Part shown: piece after piece, positions 10,446-19,160 of the stretch
Numbering within the stretch: position 1 is the stretch's first letter
Layout: each line of letters begins with the position of its first letter
Assembly: GCF_008704425.1 (NCBI RefSeq)
Contig: NZ_CP023696.1
Coordinates: 3,822,501-3,886,500, forward strand
Length of the DNA stretch: 64,000 bases
Direction: 5' to 3'
Source: Streptomyces fradiae ATCC 10745 = DSM 40063
GTDB lineage: Bacteria > Actinomycetota > Actinomycetes > Streptomycetales > Streptomycetaceae
The notes under the pieces: generated by a model
Database searches by the model: none
Told to the model about the DNA's origin: nothing
Seen by the model: the letters and a program-made list of their open reading frames with translations, nothing else
Position numbers and translations under genes: made by a program

Positions 10446-11228
10446 TCAGCGGGCGTCTTCGGGGAGCAGCCGTGCGAGGGTCCGTACGGCGCGGTACTGG
10501 AGAGTCTTGATCGCGCCCTCGTTCTTGCCCATCACGCGCGCGGTCTCGGCGACGGACAGGCCGTGCAGGAAGCGCAGCGTGACGCACTCCTGCTGCTGCG
10601 GGTTGAGCTTGCGGACGGCTTCGAGGAGGGCGGCGTTGGAGAGGGACTCGAGGACGGAGTCCTCCGGGCTGCGCTCGACCTCGTTGGCGTCGAGCATTTC
10701 GCCCGTGGTCACTTCCAGGCGGAACCTGCTCGACTTGAAGTGGTCCGCGACCAGGTTGCGCGCGATCGTGACCAGCCAGGCGCCGAAGTCGCGGCCCTGC
10801 CAGGTGAAGGTCGAGATCCGGCGCAGCGCGCGCAGGAAGGTCTCGCTGGTCAGGTCCTCGGCGGTCGCCTTGCCGCCGACGCGGTAGTAGATGTAGCGGT
10901 AGACGGTGTCGCTGTACTGGTCGTAGAGACGGCCGAAGGCCTCGGCCTCGCCGGCCTGGGCGCGCTCGACCAGCTCCATCATGCGGCCGCTGTCGCTGTC
11001 GGCGGCGGGCCGGCGGGCGGTGGCCGAGGCGCCCGCGCCGCCCCGCCCGCCCCTTCGGGCGACGGCCGCGGCACCGCCGTCGGCCAGGGCGTAGCAGGGA
11101 CCGGCGGGTGCCGGTGCGGCGAAGGCGGGGACGGCGTACGCGGTGGGGACGAAGCCGCGCATGTGGTCGAGGACCGTCGCGCGCAGCGTAGCCAGGCCCG
11201 AGGCGTCAACCCCGACGTGTGGGTACAC
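10446..11228 (-). CDS. bldN: BldN, developmental ECF-type sigma factor
   Basis: 260 residues. It has an N-terminal extension of about 85 residues, as in the pro-form of BldN, starting MYPHVGVDASGLATLRATV. Sigma region 2 follows (EAFGRLYDQYSDTVYRYIYY, then KATAEDLTSETFLRALRRI) and region 4 (KLNPQQQECVTLRFLHGLS, AETARVMGKNEGAIKTLQY). BldN drives chaplin and rodlin genes for aerial growth. The GTG start at 11228 reproduces the N-terminus of known BldN proteins. It lies upstream of rsbN on the same strand. Proteolytic processing of the extension is known for BldN and assumed here. Confidence 0.95.
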   Translation of the reverse strand: MYPHVGVDASGLATLRATVLDHMRGFVPTAYAVPAFAAPAPAGPCYALADGGAAAVARRGGRGGAGASATARRPAADSDSGRMMELVERAQAGEAEAFGRLYDQYSDTVYRYIYYRVGGKATAEDLTSETFLRALRRISTFTWQGRDFGAWLVTIARNLVADHFKSSRFRLEVTTGEMLDANEVERSPEDSVLESLSNAALLEAVRKLNPQQQECVTLRFLHGLSVAETARVMGKNEGAIKTLQYRAVRTLARLLPEDAR

Positions 11229-11655
11229 GGGACTCCCAGAGGCAGAGCTTCCATCACGTGCAGTGCGGGACCGTTCACTCGTCGTGGCGACGTGTGGGGG
11301 GTTCCGAGTGCGTCTGAGGAGAATAACGCTTCGTGCAGGGAGCGCTACACCGAGTTGCTCAAATCGTCGATTCAGTCGCTTCTGTTTCGACTGCAGAACG
11401 GGTTCAGTAGCACTTCGTGACCGTTCTTTGATCGGATTAGTTCGGGTTCTGTTTGTCCCCTGGTTCTGTTGTGGCGCTGTTGTGGCCGAGTGCGTCGGGG
11501 GCGACTGGCGCCCGCGCGCGGCGGGTAGGAACCGTGAATGCCCGTGTCGCGCACCGGTGCGTCCCGGCTCGGCTGCCCGGCTGCCCGTGTCGCCCCGGCG
11601 CGTGGCGGGTCGGCCCGTGGCGTGCCGGAGTGGTGCGGAGGCGCGGGAGGGCGGG
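11229..11655. other. Upstream region of bldN (no gene)
   Basis: About 430 bp between bldN and the HAD-IB gene, including the less GC-rich block 11330-11470. It must hold the bldN promoter. TCAC-TCGTC-GTGG at 11275-11287 matches seven of the eight fixed positions of the BldD pattern TNAC-N5-GTNA, and BldD is known to repress bldN. I could not fix the -10 and -35 elements with confidence. Confidence 0.35.
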
Positions 11656-12594
11656 TCAGCGGCGGCGGCGGTGCAGGGCGACGGCGGCGGCCGTACCGCC
11701 CGCCAGGGCGCCCACGCCGGCCGCGGCGGGGATGCCGACCTTCGCGGCCTTGCGGCCCGTCCGGTAGTCGCGCAGTCGCCAGTCCCGCTCCTTGGCGTAC
11801 CGGCGCAGTTTCGTGTCCGGGTTGATCGCGTACGGGTGGCCGACCAGGGACAGCATGGGGATGTCGTTGTGCGAGTCGCTGTACGCGGCGCAGCGGTCCA
11901 GGTCCAGCCCCTCGGCGGCGGCCAGCGCCCGTACGGCCTCCGCCTTGGCGGGACCGTGCAGCGGCTCGCCGACCAGGCGGCCGGTGTAGACGCCGTCGAC
12001 GGACTCGGCGACCGTGCCGAGCGCGCCGGTCAGGCCGAGCCGCCGGGCGATGATCGTGGCCGTCTCCACGGGCGCGGCCGTGACCAGCCACACCTTCTGC
12101 CCGGCGTCCAGGTGGGCCTGGGCGAGGGCGCGGGTGCCGGGCCAGATCCGGTCGGCCATGTACTCGTCGTAGATCTCCTCGCCGATGGTCATCAGCTCGG
12201 AGACGCGGTGGCCCCGCACGATCGACAGGGCGCTCTCGCGGGCGTCCTGCATGTGCTCGGGGTCCTCGACCCCGGCGAGCCGGAACCAGGTCTGCTGCCA
12301 GGCGAAGCGGGCCAGCTCGCGGCGCTGGAAGAACTGGCGCTTGTACAGCCCGCGGCCGAAGTGGAACAGGGCGGCGCCCTGCATGACGGTGTTGTCCAGG
12401 TCGAAGAAGGCCGCGGCGCGGGCGTCGCCGCGTACGGGGAACTCGGCTTCCGGTTCCGCTTCCTTCTCCGCGCGGTCGAGGACTTCGAGCTGGCGGGAGG
12501 TCTTGCGCGCCGCCTCCGCCGCGGCCTCGCCGGCGAGCACGCTGCGTGCCGTGGCGGGGCGCCTGCGGGGGGAGAGCCATCCGAGAGCGGCCAT
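11656..12594 (-). CDS. HAD-IB family phosphatase
   Basis: 312 residues. AAFFDLDNTVMQGAALFHFG (motif I), VWLVTAAPVE (motif II), a Lys in PAKAEAV (motif III) and CAAYSDSHNDIPML (motif IV) place it in the SerB/CicA-like HAD-IB group. A C-terminal Ala/Gly-rich hydrophobic stretch (AAAGVGALAGGTAAAVALH) and terminal Arg cluster could tether it to the membrane. The ATG at 12594 is chosen where codon usage and similarity begin; the frame stays open further upstream without support. The substrate is unknown. It is divergent from the glutaredoxin-like gene. Confidence 0.87.
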   Translation of the reverse strand: MAALGWLSPRRRPATARSVLAGEAAAEAARKTSRQLEVLDRAEKEAEPEAEFPVRGDARAAAFFDLDNTVMQGAALFHFGRGLYKRQFFQRRELARFAWQQTWFRLAGVEDPEHMQDARESALSIVRGHRVSELMTIGEEIYDEYMADRIWPGTRALAQAHLDAGQKVWLVTAAPVETATIIARRLGLTGALGTVAESVDGVYTGRLVGEPLHGPAKAEAVRALAAAEGLDLDRCAAYSDSHNDIPMLSLVGHPYAINPDTKLRRYAKERDWRLRDYRTGRKAAKVGIPAAAGVGALAGGTAAAVALHRRRR

Positions 12595-12706
12595 GTCGTG
12601 AGCATAGCCAGTGAGCCCACCCGCGCCCGAACCGTGGGACGCCGACGTGTGAACGCGCGGGGGCGGGGGTGTGAAACGGCACCGCGGGGCGCGGACAATG
12701 GGGCGC

Positions 12707-12979
12707 ATGTTCGGACGTACGAAGAAGAGGGCCGCGGGGCCGCGCACCGTCACGCTGATCGGCAAGCCCGGATGCCACCTGTGCGACGACGCTCGGGCGG
12801 TGATCGAGCGCGTCTGCGCGGAGACCGGCGACGTGTGGGAGGAGAAGGACATCACCCGGGACGAGGAGCTGCACCGGGCCTACTGGGAGCAGATCCCCGT
12901 GGTGCTGGTCGACGGGGAGCAGCACACGTTCTGGCGGGTGGACGAGGCCCGGCTGCGCAGGGAGCTGCTGGCGGGCTGA
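12707..12979 (+). CDS. Glutaredoxin-like (DUF836) thiol protein
   Basis: A 90-residue thioredoxin-fold protein. VTLIGKPGCHLCDDARAVIE carries a CHLC redox motif, and QIPVVLVDGEQHTFWRVDE carries the cis-Pro and end of the fold. It is typically found next to rex in Streptomyces, which fits a redox theme. The ATG at 12707 is preferred; an in-frame ATG at 12698 would add three residues. Neither has a strong ribosome site. Confidence 0.87.
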   Translation: MFGRTKKRAAGPRTVTLIGKPGCHLCDDARAVIERVCAETGDVWEEKDITRDEELHRAYWEQIPVVLVDGEQHTFWRVDEARLRRELLAG

Positions 12980-13038
12980 GGGGTGCCGCGCGGGCGGGCG
13001 GGCGGGGGCTGCGGGGTGCCGAGGGTGCGGGGTGCCGA

Positions 13039-13205
13039 GGGGTGCGCCGGGGGTCCGGCGTCGGGCGTGGGGGTACGGCGGGGGTCTGACGTCGGGCGCG
13101 GAGGGGTGCGCCGGGGGCCTGGCGTCGGGTGTGGCGGGGTGTGCCGGGGGTTCGGCGTCGGGTGTGGCGGGGTGCGCCGGGGGTTCGGCGGCGGGTGCTG
13201 AGGGG
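13039..13205. repeat. Degenerate ~33-bp tandem repeats upstream of rex
   Basis: Five imperfect copies of a 31-33-bp G-rich unit (ggggtgcgccgggggttcgg, then cgtcgggtgtggc). The 650 bp between the glutaredoxin-like gene and rex contain these repeats and the rex promoter but no convincing gene. Frames reading through the repeat give Gly/Ala/Ser or Pro/Arg low-complexity peptides on either strand. Confidence 0.75.
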
Positions 13206-13538
13206 TCCGGTGGCGGGTGCCGGTGGCGCCGGAGAGGGCGGCGCGGGGCGCGGGGGAGGCCGCCGGGGGTGCGCGGGGCTTGGCACGGAGTGCCGCGGGG
13301 ACGGCGCGGGGTGCCGGCGGGCCGGTTCCGGACCGTGCTGCGCGGTGGGGGACACCCGTGGCCGAAGACGGTTACCATCGGGTGCGTTTTGTTCGGTTTC
13401 GGGGGCGTGATCGTAGGGAGTGTGTACGGCTTTGCCCCATCCAAAGATCGAACGCACCCAGGCTCACTTTGGTTCCACGGTGGCGCGAACCCCTCGCGTG
13501 ACCCCGATCACTTTGCACGGACAAAGCGGACATCATCT

Positions 13539-13567
13539 TTGTGCACGCGTTCACAAAGACATAGCCT
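13539..13567 (+). promoter_or_regulatory. Rex operator overlapping the rex promoter
   Basis: TGTGCACGCGTTCACA at 13540-13555 differs at one base from the Rex operator TGTGAACGCGTTCACA. It overlaps a plausible promoter: TTGTGC (13539-13544), 17-bp spacer, TAGCCT (13562-13567), about 60 bp before the rex GTG. Rex, a sensor of the NADH/NAD+ ratio, would block RNA polymerase when NAD+ is high, giving autoregulation of rex and the hem genes behind it. Confidence 0.88.
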
Positions 13568-13629
13568 GCTGTCGACGGGGCGGTCTTGGGACGGGCCGCC
13601 CGCAGCCCCGCTCATCCCGCAGGAGCACC

Positions 13630-14514
13630 GTGGCAACTGGCCGAACTCACCGACCGGCGACCCGTAGCCGAGGCATCCCCGAGGCCACCGTCGCCCGGCT
13701 TCCGCTGTACCTGCGGGCACTCACCGCCCTGTCCGAGCGCTCCGTGCCCACGGTCTCGTCCGAGGAGCTCGCCGCCGCCGCCGGGGTGAACTCCGCCAAG
13801 CTGCGCAAGGACTTCAGCTACCTCGGCTCCTACGGCACGCGCGGGGTCGGCTACGACGTCGAGTACCTCGTCTACCAGATCTCCCGTGAGCTGGGCCTCA
13901 CCCAGGACTGGCCGATCGTCATGGTCGGCATCGGAAACCTGGGCGCCGCCCTGGCCAACTACGGCGGGTTCGCGTCCCGCGGCTTCCGCGTGGCCGCGCT
14001 GATCGACGCCGATCCGTCCATGGTGGGCAAGCCCGTCGCGGGCATCCCCGTGCAGTTCATCGACGACCTCGAGCGGATCATCGAGGACAACGGGGTCTCC
14101 ATCGGCGTCATCGCCACGCCCGCCGGGGCCGCGCAGCAGGTCTGCGACCGGCTCGTCGCCGCCGGGGTCACGTCCATCCTGAACTTCGCGCCGACCGTGC
14201 TGTCCGTCCCGGACGGCGTCGACGTGCGCAAGGTCGACCTGTCGATCGAACTCCAGATCCTCGCCTTCCACGAGCAGCGCAAGGCCGGCGACGAGGCCGG
14301 GGCGGTCCTGCCGGACGCCGCCGCCGTGCGCGCCGCCGCGGCTGCGGCGAGCGCCGCCGCCCCGGCCACCGCCGCCCCGACCGCGGTCGACGCGGGCGCG
14401 GACGCGGGTACGGCCGCCGCCGCGGGCACGGGTGCCGGTACGGGCACGGGTGCCGGTACGGGCGCCGGCCGCAAGGGACCCGACGGGGACGTCCCCGCGG
14501 TGATGCCGGCATGA
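13630..14514 (+). CDS. rex: Rex, redox-sensing transcriptional repressor
   Basis: 294 residues. The N-terminal winged helix is RSRGIPEATVARLPLYLRAL through SEELAAAAGVNSAKLRKDFS. It is followed by FSYLGSYGTRGVGYDV and a Rossmann domain with VMVGIGNLGAALANYGGF that binds NAD(H). The C-terminal helix used for domain swapping is near IELQILAFHEQRKAG. A 60-residue Ala/Gly/Thr-rich tail follows, longer than in the copies I remember. The GTG at 13630 has aggag four bases upstream. The stop overlaps the hemA start (ATGA), so it leads the tetrapyrrole operon. Confidence 0.96.
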   Translation: MATGRTHRPATRSRGIPEATVARLPLYLRALTALSERSVPTVSSEELAAAAGVNSAKLRKDFSYLGSYGTRGVGYDVEYLVYQISRELGLTQDWPIVMVGIGNLGAALANYGGFASRGFRVAALIDADPSMVGKPVAGIPVQFIDDLERIIEDNGVSIGVIATPAGAAQQVCDRLVAAGVTSILNFAPTVLSVPDGVDVRKVDLSIELQILAFHEQRKAGDEAGAVLPDAAAVRAAAAAASAAAPATAAPTAVDAGADAGTAAAAGTGAGTGTGAGTGAGRKGPDGDVPAVMPA

Positions 14515-15869
14515 GCCTCCTCGTCGTCGGCCTCAGCCACCGCAGCGCCCCCGTCAGCGTGCTGGAGCGGGCCTCCCTCGACTCCGACACGCAGAACAAG
14601 CTGCTCCAGGACGTCCTCGCCGCCGAGCCGGCCGCCGAGGCCGCCGTCCTGGCGACCTGCAACCGCATCGAGCTGTACGCCGACGTGGACAAGTTCCACG
14701 CCGGGGTCGCCGAGCTGTCGACGCTGCTCGCCCAGCACAGCGGGGTCTGCCTGGAGGAGCTGACGCCCTTCCTCTACGTGCACTACGAGGACCGGGCCGT
14801 CCACCACCTGTTCTCCGTCGCCTGCGGCCTGGACTCCATGGTGGTCGGCGAGGGCCAGATCCTCGGCCAGATCAAGGACTCCCTCGCCCGCGCCCAGGAG
14901 CTGCACACGGCGGGCCGGCTGCTGAACGACCTGTTCCAGCAGGCCCTGCGGGTCGGCAAGCGCGCGCACAGCGAGACCGGCATCGACCGTGCCGGGCAGT
15001 CCCTGGTCACCTTCGGGCTGGAGCAGCTCGCCGCCGGCCACGCGGACGTGGCGGCCTGGGCGAAGGGCAAGCGCGCCCTCGTCATCGGCGCCGGGTCCAT
15101 GTCGTCGCTGGCCGCGGCGACCCTCGCCCGCGCCGGCGTCGACGAGGTCGTCATCGCCAACCGCACGGTCGAGCGCGCCGAGCGCCTCGCCCAGATCCTC
15201 ACCGAGCCCGGCGGTACGGGCGTCACCGCCCGCGCCGTCGCCATGACGGAGACGGGCGCCGAGCTGGCCCGCGCCGACGTGGTCGTCTCCTGCACGGGCG
15301 CGACCGGCCTGGTCCTGACCGCGGCGGCCGTCGAGGCGGCCACGGCGGGCCGTACGGCCCCGCTGGCGCTGCTCGACCTGGCCATGCCCCGCGACATCGA
15401 CGCCGCCGTGCACCGCATGGTGAACGTCCGGCTGGTCGACATCGAGTCCCTCGCCGAGGCGTCCGCCGACGCGCCCATGGCCGCCGACGTCGGCAAGGTG
15501 CGCACCATCGTCACCGACGAGGTCGCGGTGTTCGGCGCCGCCCAGCGCGCCGCGCACATCACCCCGACCGTCGTCGCCCTGCGCGCGATGGCCGCCGGTG
15601 TCGTGGCCAGTGAGGTGGCCCGCCTGGAGGGCCGCCTGCCCGGCCTGGACGAGAAGCAGCGCGCCGAGATCACCCAGACCGTGCGCCGTGTCGTGGACAA
15701 GCTGCTGCACGCGCCGACCGTACGGGTCAAGCAGCTCGCCGGGGAGCCCGGCGGCGCCGGGTACGCCGACGCCCTGCGCACCCTTTTCGACCTCGACCCG
15801 GAGACGGTCGCCGCCGTCTCGCGGGCCGACCTGGACAACGCCGACGTGAAGAACCGAGGGCGAGTATGA
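14511..15869 (+). CDS. hemA: Glutamyl-tRNA reductase
   Basis: 452 residues; the first enzyme of the C5 route, reducing glutamyl-tRNA(Glu) with NADPH to glutamate-1-semialdehyde. The catalytic Cys is in VLATCNRIELYA near residue 50. The FSVACGLDSMVVGEGQILGQ block follows, then the NADPH-binding RALVIGAGSMSSLAAATLA near 187 and the C-terminal dimerisation helices. Overlaps of four bases with both rex and hemC imply coupled translation. Rex control of this step matches the NADPH demand of haem synthesis. Confidence 0.97.
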   Translation: MSLLVVGLSHRSAPVSVLERASLDSDTQNKLLQDVLAAEPAAEAAVLATCNRIELYADVDKFHAGVAELSTLLAQHSGVCLEELTPFLYVHYEDRAVHHLFSVACGLDSMVVGEGQILGQIKDSLARAQELHTAGRLLNDLFQQALRVGKRAHSETGIDRAGQSLVTFGLEQLAAGHADVAAWAKGKRALVIGAGSMSSLAAATLARAGVDEVVIANRTVERAERLAQILTEPGGTGVTARAVAMTETGAELARADVVVSCTGATGLVLTAAAVEAATAGRTAPLALLDLAMPRDIDAAVHRMVNVRLVDIESLAEASADAPMAADVGKVRTIVTDEVAVFGAAQRAAHITPTVVALRAMAAGVVASEVARLEGRLPGLDEKQRAEITQTVRRVVDKLLHAPTVRVKQLAGEPGGAGYADALRTLFDLDPETVAAVSRADLDNADVKNRGRV

Positions 15870-16858
15870 CCGACAGGGCCGAGAGCACCCAGAGGGCACT
15901 GAGGCTGGGGACCAGGCGCAGCAAGCTCGCCATGGCCCAGTCCGGGCACGTGGCGGACGCCGTCCGCCGGCTGACCGGCCGCCCCGTGGAGCTCGTCGAG
16001 ATCACCACGTACGGGGACACGTCCCGCGAGCACCTGTCGCAGATCGGCGGCACGGGCGTCTTCGTCACCGCGCTGCGCGACGCGCTGTTCGCGCGCGAGG
16101 TGGACTTCGCCGTCCACTCCCTCAAGGACCTGCCGACCGCGCAGCACGACGACCTCGCGCTCGCCGCGATCCCGGTCCGGGAGGACGCGCGGGACGTGCT
16201 GGTCGCCCGCGACGGGCTGCCGCTCGCTCAGCTGGCCGCGTCCGCGCGGGACGGCGTCGTCCGCGTCGGCACCGGCGCGCCGCGCCGGATGGCGCAGCTC
16301 AACGCGTACGCCCGCGACCACGGGCTGCGCGTCGAGACCGTCGCCATCCGGGGCAACGTCGACACCCGCATCGGGTTCGTGCGCAGCGGTGAGCTGGACG
16401 CGGTCGTGCTGGCCGCCGCCGGGCTGAACCGGCTCGGCCGGATCGCGGAGGCGACCGAGTTCCTGCCGTTCGACACCATGCTGCCCGCGCCGGGCCAGGG
16501 GGCGCTCGCGATCGAGTGCCTGTCCGCCGACGCCGGCCTGGTGGCCGCGCTCGCCCAGCTCGACGACGCGCACACGCGCGCCGCCGTGACCGCCGAGCGG
16601 TCCCTGCTCGCCGCCCTGGAGGCGGGCTGCTCCGCCCCCGTGGGCGCGCTCGCCGACCTCGTGGCCGGCGACCAGGATGTTCATGAGTTGCGCCTGCGGG
16701 GCGTCGTCGGCACGACCGACGGCTCCACGCTGGTGCAGTTGTCCACCACCGGTCCCGTACCCACGTCGCACGACGACGCGGTGGCCCTCGGTCGCGAACT
16801 CGCGGACGAGATGCTCGCCAAGGGCGCGGCCGGTCTTATGGGGGAGCGAGCACTTTGA
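15866..16858 (+). CDS. hemC: Hydroxymethylbilane synthase (porphobilinogen deaminase)
   Basis: 330 residues. It polymerises four porphobilinogens into hydroxymethylbilane. LRLGTRRSKLAMAQSGHVAD opens the fold. FAVHSLKDLPTA holds the catalytic region, RRMAQLNAY and RGNVDTRI the Arg residues that bind substrate carboxylates, and ALEAGCSAPVG the Cys that carries the dipyrromethane cofactor. It overlaps hemA and the next gene by four bases each. Confidence 0.97.
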   Translation: MTDRAESTQRALRLGTRRSKLAMAQSGHVADAVRRLTGRPVELVEITTYGDTSREHLSQIGGTGVFVTALRDALFAREVDFAVHSLKDLPTAQHDDLALAAIPVREDARDVLVARDGLPLAQLAASARDGVVRVGTGAPRRMAQLNAYARDHGLRVETVAIRGNVDTRIGFVRSGELDAVVLAAAGLNRLGRIAEATEFLPFDTMLPAPGQGALAIECLSADAGLVAALAQLDDAHTRAAVTAERSLLAALEAGCSAPVGALADLVAGDQDVHELRLRGVVGTTDGSTLVQLSTTGPVPTSHDDAVALGRELADEMLAKGAAGLMGERAL

Positions 16859-18522
16859 GCCCCACCACTGCATCCAAGGCTTCCTCGGCGTTCTCCGCGT
16901 GCGGGCACGTCACCTTCCTCGGCGCCGGACCCGGTGATCCGGGGCTGCTGACTCTGCGCGCCGTGGAGGCGCTGGCGGGCGCTGACGTACTGATCGCCGA
17001 GCCCGAAGTGCTCGACGTCGTACGCGGCCATGCCCGAGCGGGGGTGAGCACGCCCGAGCTGACGGTTGTTGACGATGCGTCAATGGCCGCCGGGGTCCCG
17101 GTGTTGAGGGACGCAGCCAATCTTGTCATGGAGGCCGCGCGGGGCGGCAAGCGGGTGGTGCGTGCGCTCAGCGGCGACCCGGGCCTCGACGGCGACGCGG
17201 GCGCCGAGATGCTCGCCTGCGCGTCCGCCGGCATCCCCTTCGAGGTGGTGCCCGGTGTCGCCGCGGCGGTCGGCGTGCCCGCGTACGCCGGTGTCCCGCT
17301 GCGGGACGCGCAGGGCGCGGACGTGCGGTTCGTGGACGCCCGTACGGCCAGCGACCGGTGCTGGACGGAGGTCGGCGCGTCCGACGGCACGGTCGTCGTG
17401 TCCACGACGCTGGACTCGGTCGCCGCTGCCGCCGGTGAGCTGGTCGCGGCCGGGCGGAAGCCGGACACCCCGCTGACCGTCACCATCGCCGGTACGACGA
17501 CCCGGCAGCGGACGTGGACCGCCACGCTCGGCTCGATCGCCCAGACGCTGAAGCAGGCGAAGGTGCTGCCCTCCCCGGAGGGCCACCGGCCCGTCATAGC
17601 CGTGGTCGGTGAGCGCAGCGCCGCCGCCCAGCGCGACCAGCTCGCGTGGTTCGAGTCCAAGCCGCTGTTCGGCTGGAAGGTCCTCGTCCCGCGCACCAAG
17701 GAGCAGGCGGCGTCGCTCTCCGACCAGCTCAGGTCGTACGGGGCGGTGCCCAGCGAGGTCCCGACCATCGCGGTCGAGCCGCCGCGCACCCCGCAGCAGA
17801 TGGAGCGGGCGGTCAAGGGCCTGGTCACCGGCCGCTACGAGTGGATCGCCTTCACCTCGGTCAACGCCGTGAAGGCCGTCCGCGAGAAGTTCGAGGAGTA
17901 CGGGCTCGACGCCCGCGCCTTCGCCGGGATCAAGGTCGCGGCGGTCGGCGAGCAGACCGCGAAGGCCCTGGTCGACTTCGGCGTCAAGCCGGACCTGGTG
18001 CCCAGCGGCGAGCAGTCCGCGGCCGGGCTCCTGGAGGACTGGCCGCCGTACGACCCGGTCTTCGACCCGATCGACCGGGTGTTCCTGCCGCGCGCCGACA
18101 TCGCCACCGAGACGCTGGTGGCCGGGCTCATCGAGCTGGGCTGGGAGGTGGACGACGTCACGGCCTACCGGACCGTGCGCGCGTCGCCGCCCCCGGCGGA
18201 GACCCGCGAGGCGATCAAGGGCGGCGGCTTCGACGCGGTGCTGTTCACGTCGTCGTCGACCGTGCGGAACCTGGTCGGCATCGCGGGCAAGCCGCACAAC
18301 GTCACCGTGATCGCCTGCATCGGCCCGGCCACCGCCAAGACGGCGGAGGAGCACGGCCTGCGCGTGGACGTGCTGTCGCCGGAGCCGTCGGTGACGAAGC
18401 TGGCGGAGGCCCTGGCGGAGTTCGGCGCGAAGCGCCGCGCCGCCGCGCTGGAGGCGGGCGACCCGGTCACCCGTCCCTCCGAGCGGCGCCCCGGCGCCCG
18501 CCGCCGCCGCACGACGACCTGA
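16855..18522 (+). CDS. Fused uroporphyrinogen-III methyltransferase/synthase
   Basis: 555 residues with two enzymes joined, as usual in Streptomyces. Residues ~15-240 are a CobA-type SAM methyltransferase (VTFLGAGPGDPGLLTLRAVE; VVPGVAAAVGVPAYAGVPL). Residues ~270-530 are uroporphyrinogen-III synthase (WKVLVPRTKEQAASLSDQL; IAFTSVNAVKAV; VLFTSSSTVRNLVG). It closes the tetrapyrrole ring and can divert product towards sirohaem and B12. The start is TTG, overlapping the hemC stop as TTGA with ggggag nine bases upstream. The methyltransferase half lacks some usual spacing after VRALSGDPGLDG, so its activity is less certain than that of the synthase half. Confidence 0.93.
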   Translation: MSPTTASKASSAFSACGHVTFLGAGPGDPGLLTLRAVEALAGADVLIAEPEVLDVVRGHARAGVSTPELTVVDDASMAAGVPVLRDAANLVMEAARGGKRVVRALSGDPGLDGDAGAEMLACASAGIPFEVVPGVAAAVGVPAYAGVPLRDAQGADVRFVDARTASDRCWTEVGASDGTVVVSTTLDSVAAAAGELVAAGRKPDTPLTVTIAGTTTRQRTWTATLGSIAQTLKQAKVLPSPEGHRPVIAVVGERSAAAQRDQLAWFESKPLFGWKVLVPRTKEQAASLSDQLRSYGAVPSEVPTIAVEPPRTPQQMERAVKGLVTGRYEWIAFTSVNAVKAVREKFEEYGLDARAFAGIKVAAVGEQTAKALVDFGVKPDLVPSGEQSAAGLLEDWPPYDPVFDPIDRVFLPRADIATETLVAGLIELGWEVDDVTAYRTVRASPPPAETREAIKGGGFDAVLFTSSSTVRNLVGIAGKPHNVTVIACIGPATAKTAEEHGLRVDVLSPEPSVTKLAEALAEFGAKRRAAALEAGDPVTRPSERRPGARRRRTTT

Positions 18523-18590
18523 CCGGCCCGTCGGCCTGACCGGTCCACCGGATGTGGCCCGCCCCCGCGTTGCCGGGGTGCGGGCCGCAC

Positions 18591-18662
18591 GTTCCCGGGC
18601 GCGTGCCGGGGCCCGGGAACGCGTGCGGAAGGCCGCCCATCGCCGCTGCGACGGGCGGCCTT
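18591..18662. terminator. Two hairpins between convergent hem operon and marR gene
   Basis: Two perfect 10-bp stems: 18591-18600 with 18611-18620, and 18629-18638 with 18653-18662. The second begins with aa and ends with tt. They lie between the ends of convergent transcription units and probably terminate both. Confidence 0.7.
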
Positions 18663-18693
18663 CCGGTGTGTGCGGGGTCCTGACGCCCCGTGT

Positions 18694-19128
18694 TCAGGAG
18701 GTCGAGGTCGCTTTCGCCAGGAGGGCGCTGAGGTCGGCGATCTCCCGCGCGGTCAGCGCCGACGTGGGCGTCTCCTCGCTGAGCGCGGCGAGGACGTTGC
18801 GCCGGCAGGAGGCCCCCGCGTCGGTCAGGGTGATGAGCTTGGCGCGGCGGTCGGTGGGGTGCGGCCGGCGCGTGATCAGTCCCTGCTGCGCCATCCGGTC
18901 GACCACGTACCCGGCGTTGGACGCCTCGCAGCACATCCGCCCCGCGAGGTCGGTCAGCGTCAGCGGCTCGGACAGCTCCCGCAGCGCGATCACCTGCGAG
19001 CTGGTGATGCCGAGTCGGTCGGCGACCTTGCGCGCGTGGGCGTCGATGCGCTGGTTGAAGCGGGCGACGAGCCCGCACAGGGCGGCTGAATCGGCCTGCG
19101 GCTCGGGTGAGGCGTTCACGCGGTCCAT
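18694..19128 (-). CDS. MarR-family transcriptional regulator
   Basis: 144 residues. The winged helix is RLGITSSQVIALRELSEPLT, DLAGRMCCEASNAGYVVDRM and LITRRPHPTDRRAKLITLT (wing with DR motif). Two adjacent Cys in the recognition region (MCCEA) are unusual and might respond to oxidation; this is speculation. The ATG at 19128 is chosen over a TTG nine bases upstream. It is divergent from an MFS exporter with only 63 bp between the start codons, the classic repressor/efflux arrangement. Confidence 0.88.
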   Translation of the reverse strand: MDRVNASPEPQADSAALCGLVARFNQRIDAHARKVADRLGITSSQVIALRELSEPLTLTDLAGRMCCEASNAGYVVDRMAQQGLITRRPHPTDRRAKLITLTDAGASCRRNVLAALSEETPTSALTAREIADLSALLAKATSTS

Positions 19129-19160
19129 CGTACCCAACAGATCATCCGAACTGTTAAAGT

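Noticed and set aside
10035..11420. 461-codon plus-strand frame across bldN
   Set aside because: Glycine-rich product of the G-skewed spacer and an antisense reading of bldN.
12852..13457. 201-codon minus-strand frame with Pro/Arg repeats
   Set aside because: Arises from the 33-bp G-rich repeats; overlaps the glutaredoxin-like gene and the rex upstream region, with no conserved part.
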